A stretch of DNA of 61,238 nucleotides from an uncultured Pseudoxanthomonas sp. (lineage in GTDB: Bacteria > Pseudomonadota > Gammaproteobacteria > Xanthomonadales > Xanthomonadaceae). Positions within the stretch are counted from its first letter, which is position 1. Each line of letters starts with the position of its first letter. Below, piece by piece: positions 33,704-42,949 of the stretch. Location: assembly GCA_946479745.1 (NCBI GenBank), contig CAMLGZ010000025.1, forward strand, positions 1 to 61,238. The letters run 5' to 3'. The translations under genes and the position numbers were made by a program. The notes under the pieces were generated by a model that saw only the letters and a list, made by a program, of their open reading frames with translations, ran no database searches and was not told where the DNA came from.

Positions 33704-36247
33704 TTATTTTGCCGCCTTCACGATCCGCTTCTTGCCCAGCTCGATATTGGCCGCGGGGGTCAGTAGCGATTTCGCGGGCTCGACTACCGGCACCTCGGAT
33801 TTGCGAGCCGTTGCCTTTTTGACGGCCGCCTTCTTCACAGCAGTCTTCTTGGTGGCCTTCTTCGTTGTTTTCTTGGCGGCCACCTTTTTTGGCGCCGCTT
33901 CCTTCTTCACCGCGGTTTTCTTCGCCGCGGTCTTCTTGCCGAAGCCCTTGCGCATCGGCTTGCCGGTTTCTTCCATCAGCTTCACCACTTCCTCCAGCGT
34001 CAGCGAAGCGGGTTCGCGATCCTTGGGAATGCGGCCGTTGAGCTTGCCGTCGCTGATGTAGGGACCGTAGCGGCCGTTGAGCACCTGGATATCGCTGCCG
34101 TCGAATTCCTTGATGACGCGGTTGCGCGCAATCTCTTCCTTTTCCTCGATCAGGAACACCGCGCGCGCCAGATCGATGGTGTACGGATCGTCTTCCTTCT
34201 TCAACGACGCATACACACTGCCGCGCTTGGCGAACGCGCCGAAACGGCCGATGCCGACGCTGACTTCCTCGTCCCTGTCCTGGCCCAGCTTGCGCGGCAG
34301 CTTGAACAGCTCCAGCGCGTCCTCCAGGGAAATGGTGTGCATGCTCTGGCCCGGACGCAGCGAGGCGAAGGTGGGCTTGTCTTCGGCATCCTCGGCGGTA
34401 CTGCCGATCGCCGCATACGGTCCGTAGCGGCCCAGGCGCACGCTGACCGGCTTGCCGGTCTTGGGGTCGCTGCCCAACTCGCGCGCGCCGGTGGCTTCGC
34501 TGCGGTCCACCGATTCCTTCTTTTCCTCCACCAGTTGCTTGAACGGACCCCAGAACCGCTCCATCAGCGGAATCCAATCCTCTTCGCCGCGCGACACCGC
34601 ATCCAGCTCGTCCTCGAGCTTGGCGGTGAAGTCGTAGTCGACGTACTGGGTGAAATGTCCGCTGAGGAAGTTGCTGACCGCGCGGCCCACGTCGGTGGGA
34701 CGGAAGCTGCGCCCTTCCATTTCCGTGTACTTGCGGAACAGCAGCGTCTGGATGATCGAAGCGTAGGTCGAAGGACGGCCGATGCCGTACTCCTCCAGCG
34801 CCTTGACCAGCGCCGCTTCGGTGAAACGCGGCGGCGGTTGGGTGAAATGCTGTTCGGCGTGGATGCGGTCCAGCGGCACGCGGTCGCCGGGCTTCATCAG
34901 CGGCAGCTTGCGTCCTTCGTCCTCGTCCTCGGAAGTCTTGGTGTCCTTGCCTTCCTCGTACACGGCCAGGAAACCGGGCACGACCACGCTGGTGCCGCTG
35001 GCGCGGAAGCTGTGTTCGTTGCCGGCGGCCAGTTCGACGCTGACGGTGTTGAGGGTGGCCGGAATCATCTGGCAGGCGACGGCGCGCTTCCAGATCAGTT
35101 CGTAGAGTTTGCGTTCGTCGTCGGACAGGAAGCGCGACACCTGCGCGGGTGTGCGCAAGGCGGAAGTGGGGCGTACCGCTTCGTGGGCTTCCTGCGCATT
35201 CTTCGACTTGGTCTGGTAGACGTTGGGCTTGTCGGGCAGCGAGGCGGTGCCGAAATCGCGTGCGATGACGTCGCGGATCTCGTCCAGGGCGTCCTGCGAC
35301 AGGTTGACCGAGTCGGTACGCATGTAGCTGATCAGGCCGACCGTGCCTTCCTCGCCGATGGCCACGCCCTCGTACAGCTTCTGCGCGACCTGCATGGTCT
35401 TGCGGGTGGTGAAGCCGAGTTTGCGCGAGCCTTCCTGCTGCAGCGTGGAAGTGGTGAAAGGCGGCGAAGGACGGCGCTTGCGTTCCTTGCTGACCACATC
35501 GGTGACGTGCAGCGCGCCCTGCGCGGCCTGCTGGATGCGCAGGCGCGCCGCTTCGGCAGTGTCGCCGTCGGTGACGGTGAACTGTTCGAACTTCTGTCCG
35601 TCCAGCTTCACCAGTTTGGCCGTGAAGGCCTGCGAGGTATGCGCGCACTCGGCCTCGATGGACCAGTATTCGCGCGCGATGAACGCTTCGATCTCTTCCT
35701 CGCGCTCGACGATCATGCGCAACGCCGGCGACTGCACCCGACCGGCGGACAGGCCGCGCTGCACCTTGCGCCACAGCACCGGGGACAGGTTGAAGCCGAC
35801 CAGATAGTCCAGCGCGCGGCGCGCCTGCTGCGCGTCGACCAGGTCGCCAGCGATCTGGCGCGGCTTGGTCATCGCTTCCTTGATGGCGCGCGGAGTGATT
35901 TCGGTGAACACCACCCGCTCCAGGGTCTTGTCCTTGAGCAGGCCGCGTTCCTTCAGGATCTCGGCGATATGCCAGCTGATGGCCTCCCCTTCGCGGTCCG
36001 GGTCGGTGGCCAGGTAGATAGCGTCGGCGCCCTTGGCGGCCTTGGCGATGGCTTCCACGTGCTTCTCGTTCTTGTCGATCAGCGCGTAGCTCATCGCGAA
36101 ATTGTGATCGGGGTCGACTGCGCCCTCCTTCGGCACCAGATCGCGGACGTGACCATAGGAAGCCAGGACGGTGAAGTCCTTGCCGAGGTATTTGTTGATC
36201 GTCTTGGCCTTGGCGGGCGATTCGACGATGAGCAGGTGCTTGGGCAT
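33704..36247 (-). CDS. topA: DNA topoisomerase I
   Basis: The 847-residue type IA topoisomerase relaxes negative supercoils. The Toprim domain has Glu9 (VESPAKA) and TDPDREGE (81-88), and the catalytic Tyr308 sits in SYMRTDS. The C-terminal half carries repeated topoisomerase C-terminal domains (LGRYGPYAAIG, VGIGRFGAFAKRG, LNGRYGPYISDG) instead of the Cys4 zinc ribbons of the E. coli enzyme; no Cys cluster is seen. It ends in a tail of about 85 residues dominated by KKA/KKT repeats, as in histone H1-like proteins, likely to add DNA affinity. The start is at 36247. Confidence 0.96.
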   Translation of the reverse strand: MPKHLLIVESPAKAKTINKYLGKDFTVLASYGHVRDLVPKEGAVDPDHNFAMSYALIDKNEKHVEAIAKAAKGADAIYLATDPDREGEAISWHIAEILKERGLLKDKTLERVVFTEITPRAIKEAMTKPRQIAGDLVDAQQARRALDYLVGFNLSPVLWRKVQRGLSAGRVQSPALRMIVEREEEIEAFIAREYWSIEAECAHTSQAFTAKLVKLDGQKFEQFTVTDGDTAEAARLRIQQAAQGALHVTDVVSKERKRRPSPPFTTSTLQQEGSRKLGFTTRKTMQVAQKLYEGVAIGEEGTVGLISYMRTDSVNLSQDALDEIRDVIARDFGTASLPDKPNVYQTKSKNAQEAHEAVRPTSALRTPAQVSRFLSDDERKLYELIWKRAVACQMIPATLNTVSVELAAGNEHSFRASGTSVVVPGFLAVYEEGKDTKTSEDEDEGRKLPLMKPGDRVPLDRIHAEQHFTQPPPRFTEAALVKALEEYGIGRPSTYASIIQTLLFRKYTEMEGRSFRPTDVGRAVSNFLSGHFTQYVDYDFTAKLEDELDAVSRGEEDWIPLMERFWGPFKQLVEEKKESVDRSEATGARELGSDPKTGKPVSVRLGRYGPYAAIGSTAEDAEDKPTFASLRPGQSMHTISLEDALELFKLPRKLGQDRDEEVSVGIGRFGAFAKRGSVYASLKKEDDPYTIDLARAVFLIEEKEEIARNRVIKEFDGSDIQVLNGRYGPYISDGKLNGRIPKDREPASLTLEEVVKLMEETGKPMRKGFGKKTAAKKTAVKKEAAPKKVAAKKTTKKATKKTAVKKAAVKKATARKSEVPVVEPAKSLLTPAANIELGKKRIVKAAK

Positions 36248-36310
36248 TGGTTGGGTTCGAGCGCCGGCGGGGCCGGCGAGTGTCCTTCAGATAGGGGTGG
36301 CGTAGAAGCC

Positions 36311-36338
36311 AACGCCCGGGGTGTATGCCCCGGGCGTT
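36311..36338 (-). terminator. Hairpin between the GYF_2/RDD genes and topA
   Basis: A perfect 11-bp GC-rich stem (36311-36321 with 36328-36338, six-base loop) lies 70 bp downstream of the minus-strand GYF_2/RDD gene and upstream of topA. The minus-strand side has no long T-run, so strength is uncertain. Confidence 0.6.
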
Positions 36339-36409
36339 CAGGTTTCTTCTATTTATAGTGGAATCACGCCGGACCCCTGCCTGTCAAGCAGAGCCCGCCA
36401 GATTCAGTT

Positions 36410-37357
36410 TCAGTTGCTGGCGGAAGCCGCCATGCCGATGGCCAGTGCGAACACCGCCAAAACAGCCAGCATCAACACGCCGAAAATGGCGAGGATGACC
36501 ACGGTCACAGTTCCCAGTTCGCGCTTCTGCCACTCCGGATGGGCTGTATAAGCCCACTTGTCCACCACCAAAGTGTCGCAGATCATGTCGTGCAGACCCT
36601 GTTTGCGCTCGGTGAAGGCAGCCATCAGGAAGCCGATACCCAGGGTCAGGCCGCTCAGCATCGCCGCGAAGAACCGGCCTACGCCGCGCGCCAGGCTGAT
36701 GCGGGTGCCATCGGTGCGCACCACTTTGATCCCCACCGCCATCTTGCCCAGCGTGGCCTGCTTTGAGGATGCGTGAAAAGCGGCGTAATAGGCGGCATTC
36801 ATGGCCAACGGCACCAGATACAGCGCCAGTACGAACAGGATGCCGGCGCCGCTGGAAAACATGGTTTCCGGGTTGGTCATGCTGGAGGCGTTGAGGCCGA
36901 AGAACAGCCCCATCACCACCAACTGCACGATCTGGGTGGCAACGCCAATGACCATGGCATCGATCATGTAAGCCGCCACACGCTTCCAGAACCCGGCGTA
37001 GACCACCTCGCCGCCGGCGTAGAAGGCTTCGTCGGAAGTCAGCGCGGCGCTAGGCGGTGCGTAGGGCGAACCGACCGCAGACGCCGCATCGCCGGACTCC
37101 CCGAAGACCGGTGCCGCCGGACCGGCGGGCGTTCCTGCCGCCGCCGGTTCGACCGGGGTGTAGAAGGTTTCCGCCGGCGTCTGATGCAGGGCCAGCTCAG
37201 CGGTGAAATCGCGCAGGGGCTGCCATTCGGCCATTCCATCGCGCCAGACCAGCGTGTCCAGACGCAGCTTGCCCTGGTGGAAGCGTTGCGCCAGTTCGTC
37301 CGCGCTGAGCGGCCCCTGACGCTGGCGTTCGGCATCGGCGTAGTACCAGTTTTCCAT
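36410..37357 (-). CDS. GYF_2 (DUF4339) and RDD-domain membrane protein
   Basis: A 315-residue protein with an N-terminal GYF_2 domain (WYYADAERQRQGPLSADELAQ to LVWRDGMAEWQPL, 1-50). A Pro/Ala-rich linker (55-110) and an RDD membrane domain (about 118-300) follow. The RDD domain has the starting Arg/Asp pattern GFWKRVAAYMIDAMVIG, ATLGKMAVGIKVVRTDG and KQGLHDMICDTLVV. GYF_2 modules usually bind proline-rich partners, while RDD proteins are membrane proteins of mostly unknown, partly transport-linked function. It is the last of three consecutive GYF_2 genes on this strand, 28 bp behind the previous one. Confidence 0.85.
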   Translation of the reverse strand: MENWYYADAERQRQGPLSADELAQRFHQGKLRLDTLVWRDGMAEWQPLRDFTAELALHQTPAETFYTPVEPAAAGTPAGPAAPVFGESGDAASAVGSPYAPPSAALTSDEAFYAGGEVVYAGFWKRVAAYMIDAMVIGVATQIVQLVVMGLFFGLNASSMTNPETMFSSGAGILFVLALYLVPLAMNAAYYAAFHASSKQATLGKMAVGIKVVRTDGTRISLARGVGRFFAAMLSGLTLGIGFLMAAFTERKQGLHDMICDTLVVDKWAYTAHPEWQKRELGTVTVVILAIFGVLMLAVLAVFALAIGMAASASN

Positions 37358-37385
37358 AAGGTTTCCTCAAGTCCTTTCAACGCGC

Positions 37386-38408
37386 CTATCGGAAGCGGAT
37401 TCCCAGTGCCACCAGAAATATCGAGCCCAGCACTATCACTGCGACATAACCCATCAGCACTACGAGAGCGGCGGTTCCCAGTTCGTGCCGTTGCATTTCC
37501 GGCTGTTCGGAGAAGGCCCACTTATCCACCACCACAGTGTCGCAGATCATATCGTGCAAGGCCTGCTTGCGATCGGTGAAGCCCGCCATCAGGTAGCCGA
37601 TACCCAGGAGGATGCCGCTGGGAATGGTGGCGAAGTAACGTGCGACTGCGCGCAGGAAACTGATGTTTTCACCGTCGCTGCGCACCACCTTGATGCCGAT
37701 CAGCATCTTGCCGGGCGTTGCGGCGTTGAAGGAGGCATGGAAGAAAGCGTAGTAGAAGAGCTGCAGCAGCAAGGTTGCCAGTACGACCATCAACGCCACC
37801 GCAAGCTCGCCGCCCCCCGCCAGATCGCCCAGCAGTGTTCCCAGCGCTTCGCCGCCGAAGCGGCCGATGATCCAGACGACGGTGCCGTCCACGATGGCCG
37901 CAGCCGCGCGTTTCCAGAACCCGGCGTAGACGATGTCCTGGTTGCGCGCCGCGGGAGCGCGACTGCGCAGCGCGGCCTGGGACGGGCGATATGGGTTGCT
38001 GGATTCCAGATTGTCGAGCGCCTGCACGGCGCGCTGGTGCACTTCGGCCAGTACCTGTGGCGGCAATTCGGTAGGTTCGCTGCCCAGATTGAACACCGCG
38101 CGGCCGGTAGTGGGAGCCGGTGATTCGGGAAGCGCAGGTTCCGCTTCGGCGACAGGAGGCGACGGCAAGGGCGCCAGTGCCGGCGGTCCGGCCCTGGCCG
38201 GCGACGGAGCGTCGGCGACGGGCGCAACGGTGGCCAGCAGATTCAATTGTTCGGCCAATTCGCCCAGCGCGCGCCAATGCAGCATTCCATCGCGCCACAC
38301 CAGGGTGTCCGGATTGACGATTTCACGGTGGAAGTATTGCTTGAGTTCATCGGTGGACAGCGGCCCCTGCTGCTGCCGTTCGGCATCGGTGTAATACCAG
38401 ATGGACAT
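37386..38408 (-). CDS. GYF_2 (DUF4339) and RDD-domain membrane protein, second copy
   Basis: A 340-residue paralogue of the downstream protein: GYF_2 domain (WYYTDAERQQQGPLSTDELKQ to LVWRDGMLHWRAL, 1-50), a longer proline-rich linker (about 65-165) and an RDD domain (about 175-330). The RDD domain has GFWKRAAAAIVDGTVVW, ATPGKMLIGIKVVRSDG and KQALHDMICDTVVVDKW. The near-identical IKVVR.DG and LHDMICDT blocks show a recent tandem duplication. It is separated from the following copy by 28 bp, suggesting an operon. Confidence 0.85.
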   Translation of the reverse strand: MSIWYYTDAERQQQGPLSTDELKQYFHREIVNPDTLVWRDGMLHWRALGELAEQLNLLATVAPVADAPSPARAGPPALAPLPSPPVAEAEPALPESPAPTTGRAVFNLGSEPTELPPQVLAEVHQRAVQALDNLESSNPYRPSQAALRSRAPAARNQDIVYAGFWKRAAAAIVDGTVVWIIGRFGGEALGTLLGDLAGGGELAVALMVVLATLLLQLFYYAFFHASFNAATPGKMLIGIKVVRSDGENISFLRAVARYFATIPSGILLGIGYLMAGFTDRKQALHDMICDTVVVDKWAFSEQPEMQRHELGTAALVVLMGYVAVIVLGSIFLVALGIRFR

Positions 38409-38544
38409 GTGGTCTCCCCAGACCGGTTGTTGAAAAAACTAACGCATGCGCTGTGTCCGACCAAGCGCAATGATTTGAAACCTGGAACCCCTCACTGAAA
38501 CCACACTCATCCGTGCGCGCTGGCATCGACAGCGCGCGCGGATT

Positions 38545-39234
38545 TCACCCGCGGCATTGAGCGGGCAGATACTTGTCGTCGATTTCCGAACTGCAGTGCC
38601 AGGACGAATCGGACGGGTCGTATTCCAGCCACACCGCCTTGCCGTCGAGCGCCGGCTTGCCAGGGACGGCAAGAGTCAATTCCATGCCGCACAGTTCGCT
38701 TTCGAACTGGCCCAAAGAGATCGAGGCGACGGTGCCGCTGGCATAGCTCTCCGGCGCGCCGAACCCGGCGTCTTCGTTGCCAGGGCAGGTTTGCTCACGC
38801 GACAGGTGTTCGACCACAGCCTGTTTCATCGGTTCGGCGACGGGCAAAGCCATGGCCACTTTTGCCCTCAACGTATAGTCGTTGTACGCAGGCAAGGCGA
38901 TCGCCGCCAGGATGCCGATGACCGGAACGGCCAACACGGCGGCCACGATGACCGCGATCAGGCAGCCGGACATGCCTGATTTCGGCGGAGCGGCGGCAGC
39001 TTGCGGAGTGGACGCCTGGCGCGGCGGAAGCGGCGGCGGAATCGTTTGGCCTGCGCCGCCGGCGAGCCCGAGCTCAGCGGCGAAATCCGCCAATGGCTGC
39101 CATTGCGCCTGACCGTCCCGCCAGACCAGCGTGTCCAGGCCGATCTGGCCGTAGCGGAATTGGGCTATCAGATCGTCCGTGCTCAGCGGACCCTTGCGCT
39201 GGTCGTTGCCGGCCGAGTAATACCAGTCGCTCAT
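38545..39234 (-). CDS. GYF_2 (DUF4339) protein fused to a type IV pilin-like segment
   Basis: The 229-residue product joins a GYF_2 domain (WYYSAGNDQRKGPLSTDDL to LVWRDGQAQWQPL, 1-50) and a Pro-rich linker (62-85) to a hydrophobic helix (about 90-118). That helix runs into PVIGILAAIALPAYNDYTLRA, the hallmark of the end of a type IV pilin N-terminal helix. The normal prepilin cleavage site (G/FTLIE) is missing and replaced by SGCLIAVIV. The following globular part (125-229) has five cysteines. The start is supported by AGGG six bases upstream. It may be a membrane-anchored, non-assembled pilin-like protein. It lies 136 bp ahead of the two GYF_2/RDD genes. Confidence 0.8.
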   Translation of the reverse strand: MSDWYYSAGNDQRKGPLSTDDLIAQFRYGQIGLDTLVWRDGQAQWQPLADFAAELGLAGGAGQTIPPPLPPRQASTPQAAAAPPKSGMSGCLIAVIVAAVLAVPVIGILAAIALPAYNDYTLRAKVAMALPVAEPMKQAVVEHLSREQTCPGNEDAGFGAPESYASGTVASISLGQFESELCGMELTLAVPGKPALDGKAVWLEYDPSDSSWHCSSEIDDKYLPAQCRG

Positions 39235-39286
39235 GCGATCCCTGCGAAGTTCGCCCTTCCCCGCAGCGGGGAAGGTTACTGTGTCC

Positions 39287-39760
39287 TCAGTGTACCGGTT
39301 CAGGTTCGTCGTCGAACATCTGGGTTTCCATCCACGCATAAGCGGCTTCGGAACCCGGCTGGTTGAACAACACCATCAGCACGACCCATTTCAGATCGTC
39401 CAGGTCCAGTTCGTCCTGGTCCAGGGCCATGGCGCGGTCCAGCACCAGTTCGCGCTGGTCGGCGTCCAGCACGCCGTGCTGTTCCAGGAACAACAGGAAG
39501 CCACGGCATTCCACGTCCAGCTTTTCCAGTTCGGGACCGTGGTAGACGCGGGTGGGGCCGCCGATGCGGGGTTCGCTGGCGGCCGGGCGCTGCTCGGCCA
39601 GAGCGTCGAGCCAATCGAACGCCTTGCTGATCTCGGCTGGGCTGAAACCGGCCTGGATCAGGCCGTTCTGAAGCGAGTCGCGGTCGCGGACGGGGTCCGC
39701 GTCTTCGGTGAAGTAGTGTTCGAACAGGTAAAGCAGTACATCCAGGATGCTCTCTTTCAT
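39287..39760 (-). CDS. smg: Smg protein (DUF494)
   Basis: A 157-residue protein of the Smg family: [17 protein letters not shown] at the start, then [21 protein letters not shown], a central [30 protein letters not shown] and [18 protein letters not shown]. It is found behind dprA in many proteobacteria, as here (41 bp). GAGGGG lies directly upstream of ATG 39760. The function is unknown; the family is cytoplasmic and highly acidic. Confidence 0.94.
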   Translation of the reverse strand: MKESILDVLLYLFEHYFTEDADPVRDRDSLQNGLIQAGFSPAEISKAFDWLDALAEQRPAASEPRIGGPTRVYHGPELEKLDVECRGFLLFLEQHGVLDADQRELVLDRAMALDQDELDLDDLKWVVLMVLFNQPGSEAAYAWMETQMFDDEPEPVH

Positions 39761-39801
39761 TGCCCCTCGGCCTGCGTCCCTGACGCTGTGGAGGAAAGAA
39801 A

Positions 39802-40932
39802 CTAGGTCTTGCGCGAGTAGCGCCCGTGTTCGACCGCCACCCGTCCATCCAGTTCCATGACCAGCAGCATGGAGGACAGCTCGGCGGCCGTCAATCCGGT
39901 CCGCTCGACCAGTAAATCCATACCGGTTGGGTCGTGGCCCAGCGCCAGCCACAAGGGCTGGTAGTCGGGGTTCAGCGGCGCAAGGGCGGCGTCGGACCCG
40001 ATATGGGGACGGGCGGTGCTGCCCGCAAGCCGCCCGCGCAGGAAATCGGCCAGTTCGCTGGCCATCGGCACCAGCGCGTCGAGCACTTCCTGAGCGTTCT
40101 CGACCAGGCCGGCGCCCTCCCGGATCAGCCGGTGACAGCCGCGCGCCATCGGATTGTGAATAGAGCCGGGCACGGCGAACACTTCGCGCCCGTTGTCGCC
40201 GGCCTGGCGGGCGGTGATCAGAGCGCCGGAGCGCTCGGTGGCTTCCACCACCAGAGTTCCCAGAGCCAGACCGGCCAGGATGCGGTTACGGCTGGGGAAA
40301 TGCGCCGGCTTGGCCGGCGTGCCGGGTGGATGCTCGCTGACCACCGCCCCTTGCGCGGCGATCCGCTCGCGCAGGCCGGCATGATGCGGCGGGTAGGCAA
40401 GGTCCGGTCCGGTGCCAAGCACGGCGACCGTGACCCCCTGCGGCACCGACAGCGCCGCTTCGTGGGCGGCGGCATCGATGCCGGCCGCCATCCCACTGAT
40501 TACCGCGGTACCGGAGGCAGCGAACGCCTTGGCGAAGGAGTACGCATTGTCGCGACCGCCCGCCGTGGGCGAGCGGCTGCCGACGATGGCTACGCCGGCA
40601 TGCCAGAGCAGCGAGGGGTCGCCGTCCACGAACAAGGCCAACGGCGGACTGCTGATCCTGCGCAGCAGCGGAGGGTAATCGGGATCGTGCCAACCCAGCA
40701 GGTGGTGACCGGCGCGTTCCAGCCACCGTTGCGCGCGTTGCAATGTCTCGCCGTCGGGCTGGCAGATCCGTTGTATCTGCGCTTCGCCAAGGCCCGCCGC
40801 TCTCCAGGCCGATGCGCCGGCGGCCAGACTGCGCGCGGGAGCGCCATGCGCATCCAGCAGCTCGCGACGGGGAGCGACGGCGCCACCGGCAAGGATCAGT
40901 TTCAGCAGGGCGAACGCGTCTTCTTCATGCAT
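39802..40932 (-). CDS. dprA: DNA-processing protein DprA (Smf)
   Basis: The 376-residue protein protects incoming single-stranded DNA and loads RecA during natural transformation. It has an N-terminal helical domain (about 1-80) and the extended Rossmann fold with [43 protein letters not shown] and [43 protein letters not shown] follows. A C-terminal winged-helix domain (about 310-376: [22 protein letters not shown]) completes the protein. It precedes smg and is separated from the upstream LysM gene by a terminator. It indicates competence potential. Confidence 0.95.
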   Translation of the reverse strand: MHEEDAFALLKLILAGGAVAPRRELLDAHGAPARSLAAGASAWRAAGLGEAQIQRICQPDGETLQRAQRWLERAGHHLLGWHDPDYPPLLRRISSPPLALFVDGDPSLLWHAGVAIVGSRSPTAGGRDNAYSFAKAFAASGTAVISGMAAGIDAAAHEAALSVPQGVTVAVLGTGPDLAYPPHHAGLRERIAAQGAVVSEHPPGTPAKPAHFPSRNRILAGLALGTLVVEATERSGALITARQAGDNGREVFAVPGSIHNPMARGCHRLIREGAGLVENAQEVLDALVPMASELADFLRGRLAGSTARPHIGSDAALAPLNPDYQPLWLALGHDPTGMDLLVERTGLTAAELSSMLLVMELDGRVAVEHGRYSRKT

Positions 40933-40955
40933 CCCTTCAGACTAGGGCGGAAACG

Positions 40956-40981
40956 ACGACGGCGCCTTCAGGCGCCGTCGT
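40956..40981 (-). terminator. Hairpin between the LysM gene and dprA
   Basis: A perfect 11-bp stem (40956-40966 with 40971-40981, loop TTCA) lies 31 bp downstream of the minus-strand LysM gene; CGTTTCC follows on that strand. It likely separates the LysM transcript from dprA-smg. Confidence 0.75.
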
Positions 40982-41012
40982 GTTGTTGCATAGGAAGTTT
41001 CCTACCAAAAGG

Positions 41013-42197
41013 TCAGTAGGTCGCGTCCGGATGCTTGAGCGCGTAACCCACGCGCGCCGGCTTGGTGCCTTCCATGATCAGGCCGTAGCTGACTTTTTCG
41101 AAGGTGCGGAACACCATCACGTGGCCGGCGTATTCGTCGGGGAGCACATGGTCGCTACTGCCCGCCTTGGTCCTCGAATTCGGGCGCGTTTCGGTCGTGC
41201 GGGAGTCTTCCGGATCGTACAAACGGTCGATGACGTGGCTGCCCTGGCGCCAGATGGAGAACACGGTGCCGTTGTCGATTCCTTCGCGGGTGCCGCCGGA
41301 AATAGCCACCACGTCGCGCGGGCCGCCCGAGGTCAGGGCGTTGGCTACCGCAGCGATCTGAAGCTTGCCCTCGGGCTGCAGCACTTTGGGCACGTGCGGG
41401 AAGAACTGCAGGTCGTAGGGCTGGGCTTCGACCGGAATCAACCGGTCGCCGACGCGCACTTCGTGGCCATTGCCTTCCAGGGCCAGCGTGCTGGCGTCGG
41501 AACCGGGCACCACACCGCGGGTCAGAGTGCCGACGCTGACCTGGGCCAGTTCATAGCCCAGCAGTTCGAGCTGTGGCCCGGTATCCAGGGCGGCGCTGTT
41601 CCAGCTGCGGTCCCAGTCAATGGTCTGCGAACCCAGGCGCTTGCCGCGGAAGTCGAGATCTTCTTTGTAGGTCGCGTAACGGCCGTTGGAAACGAAGCGG
41701 GTGTGGGTGTAGCGCAGGGTGGGGCGCACGACCGCGAAACGCTGGCCCACCTGGGCGCCTTCCAGGCCCACGCTATAGATCAGCTGACCGCCGGAGCTGC
41801 GCAGGCGGTCTTCTTCCAGGCCCACCACGCGCGGCAGCTGTTCGAAGCTGTCGGTCACGCGCAGGTTCTTCAGGAAGGGTTCGATGTCCGCCAGCGGGAT
41901 CGCCCCGATCGGCGCTTCCTGGCGTGGACCCGGCTGCAAGGCCACGCGGTCCAGGTAGGCCAGGCTGATCACGTCGCCGGGGTAGATGAGATGCGGATTC
42001 TTGATCTGCGGGTTGGCCTGCCAGATTTCCGGCCACAGCCAGGGCTTCTTCAGGAATTTGGCGGAGATGTCCCAGAGGGTGTCGCCCCTTTTCACCACAT
42101 AGGTGTCGGGATGGGCGCCGGACATTTCGGCAGCCGCAGCGTAAGTGGCCACGATGAACGCGGCAGCGGCAAGAACCGTACGAAATTTTCTGAACAT
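41013..42197 (-). CDS. LysM-domain envelope protein
   Basis: A 394-residue exported protein with a signal peptide (about 1-23, ending AAAAE) has a LysM peptidoglycan-binding domain at about 32-79 (YVVKRGDTLWDISAKFLKKP, WPEIWQANPQIKNPHLIYPGD). The rest of the chain (about 100-394) is probably beta-rich, with no known catalytic motif. ATG 42197 follows GGGGATCATC; the frame opens eight codons earlier. It is divergent from def-fmt-rsmB, an order common around dprA in this group. It probably has a cell-wall-associated role. Confidence 0.9.
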   Translation of the reverse strand: MFRKFRTVLAAAAFIVATYAAAAEMSGAHPDTYVVKRGDTLWDISAKFLKKPWLWPEIWQANPQIKNPHLIYPGDVISLAYLDRVALQPGPRQEAPIGAIPLADIEPFLKNLRVTDSFEQLPRVVGLEEDRLRSSGGQLIYSVGLEGAQVGQRFAVVRPTLRYTHTRFVSNGRYATYKEDLDFRGKRLGSQTIDWDRSWNSAALDTGPQLELLGYELAQVSVGTLTRGVVPGSDASTLALEGNGHEVRVGDRLIPVEAQPYDLQFFPHVPKVLQPEGKLQIAAVANALTSGGPRDVVAISGGTREGIDNGTVFSIWRQGSHVIDRLYDPEDSRTTETRPNSRTKAGSSDHVLPDEYAGHVMVFRTFEKVSYGLIMEGTKPARVGYALKHPDATY

Positions 42198-42342
42198 GAT
42201 GATCCCCACCTGATTCCCCACAGGTTGTCCGCACTATAGTCCAGAAACCCGGGCACTAAGCAAGCTCGGGAGTTAGAATTCGTGAGGCCTTGCCGAATTC
42301 CGACGGCATCCCCATTACGACATCCCCCATTACAGCACCGCC

Positions 42343-42864
42343 ATGGCACTCCTCCCCATCCTCGAATTCCCCGATCCCCGGCTGCGCACCAAGGCAATCC
42401 CGGTGGATTCCGCGCAGATCGCCGATCCGGCGTTCCAGCGCCTGCTCGACGACATGTTCGAGACCATGTACGAAGCCCCGGGCATCGGTCTTGCCGCCAG
42501 CCAGGTCGATGTGCACAAGCGTTTCATGGTCATCGACATCAGCGAGGACAAGAGCGGCCCGCAGGTGTTCATCAACCCGGAAATCCTTTCCAGGACCGGT
42601 GAGCAGGTCTACCAGGAAGGCTGCTTGTCGGTGCCCGGTATCTTCGCCGACGTGACCCGCGCAGACTCCATCGACGTGCGCTTCCTGAACCGCGACGGCC
42701 AACCGCAGCAGCTGCAGGTCGACGGGTTGCTGGCGGTCTGCATCCAGCACGAGATGGACCACCTGGACGGCAAACTGTTCGTCGATTACCTGTCGCCGCT
42801 CAAGCGCGAGATGGTGCGCAAGAAGCTGGCCAAGCAGCGCAAACTGGCGGGCGACGCGGCCTGA
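42343..42864 (+). CDS. def: Peptide deformylase
   Basis: The 173-residue metalloenzyme removes the formyl group from the first methionine of new proteins. All three signature motifs are present: GIGLAASQV (about 47-55), EGCLSVPG with the metal-binding Cys, and HEMDHLDG with two metal-binding His and the catalytic Glu. It heads the def-fmt-rsmB group. It is followed 85 bp later by fmt, whose product adds the formyl group that this enzyme takes off. Confidence 0.97.
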   Translation: MALLPILEFPDPRLRTKAIPVDSAQIADPAFQRLLDDMFETMYEAPGIGLAASQVDVHKRFMVIDISEDKSGPQVFINPEILSRTGEQVYQEGCLSVPGIFADVTRADSIDVRFLNRDGQPQQLQVDGLLAVCIQHEMDHLDGKLFVDYLSPLKREMVRKKLAKQRKLAGDAA

Positions 42865-42949
42865 GGTCGCGGAAATAGCGAATAGAAAAGGCGGTGCGCT
42901 ATCGCTTCGCCGTTACCATTGCCTATTCCCCATTTCCCATTCCCCCAGC

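Noticed and set aside
34337..36358. 673-codon open frame on the plus strand opposite topA
   Set aside because: It mirrors the codon pattern of topA, shows no known motif, and is a typical antisense shadow in GC-rich DNA.
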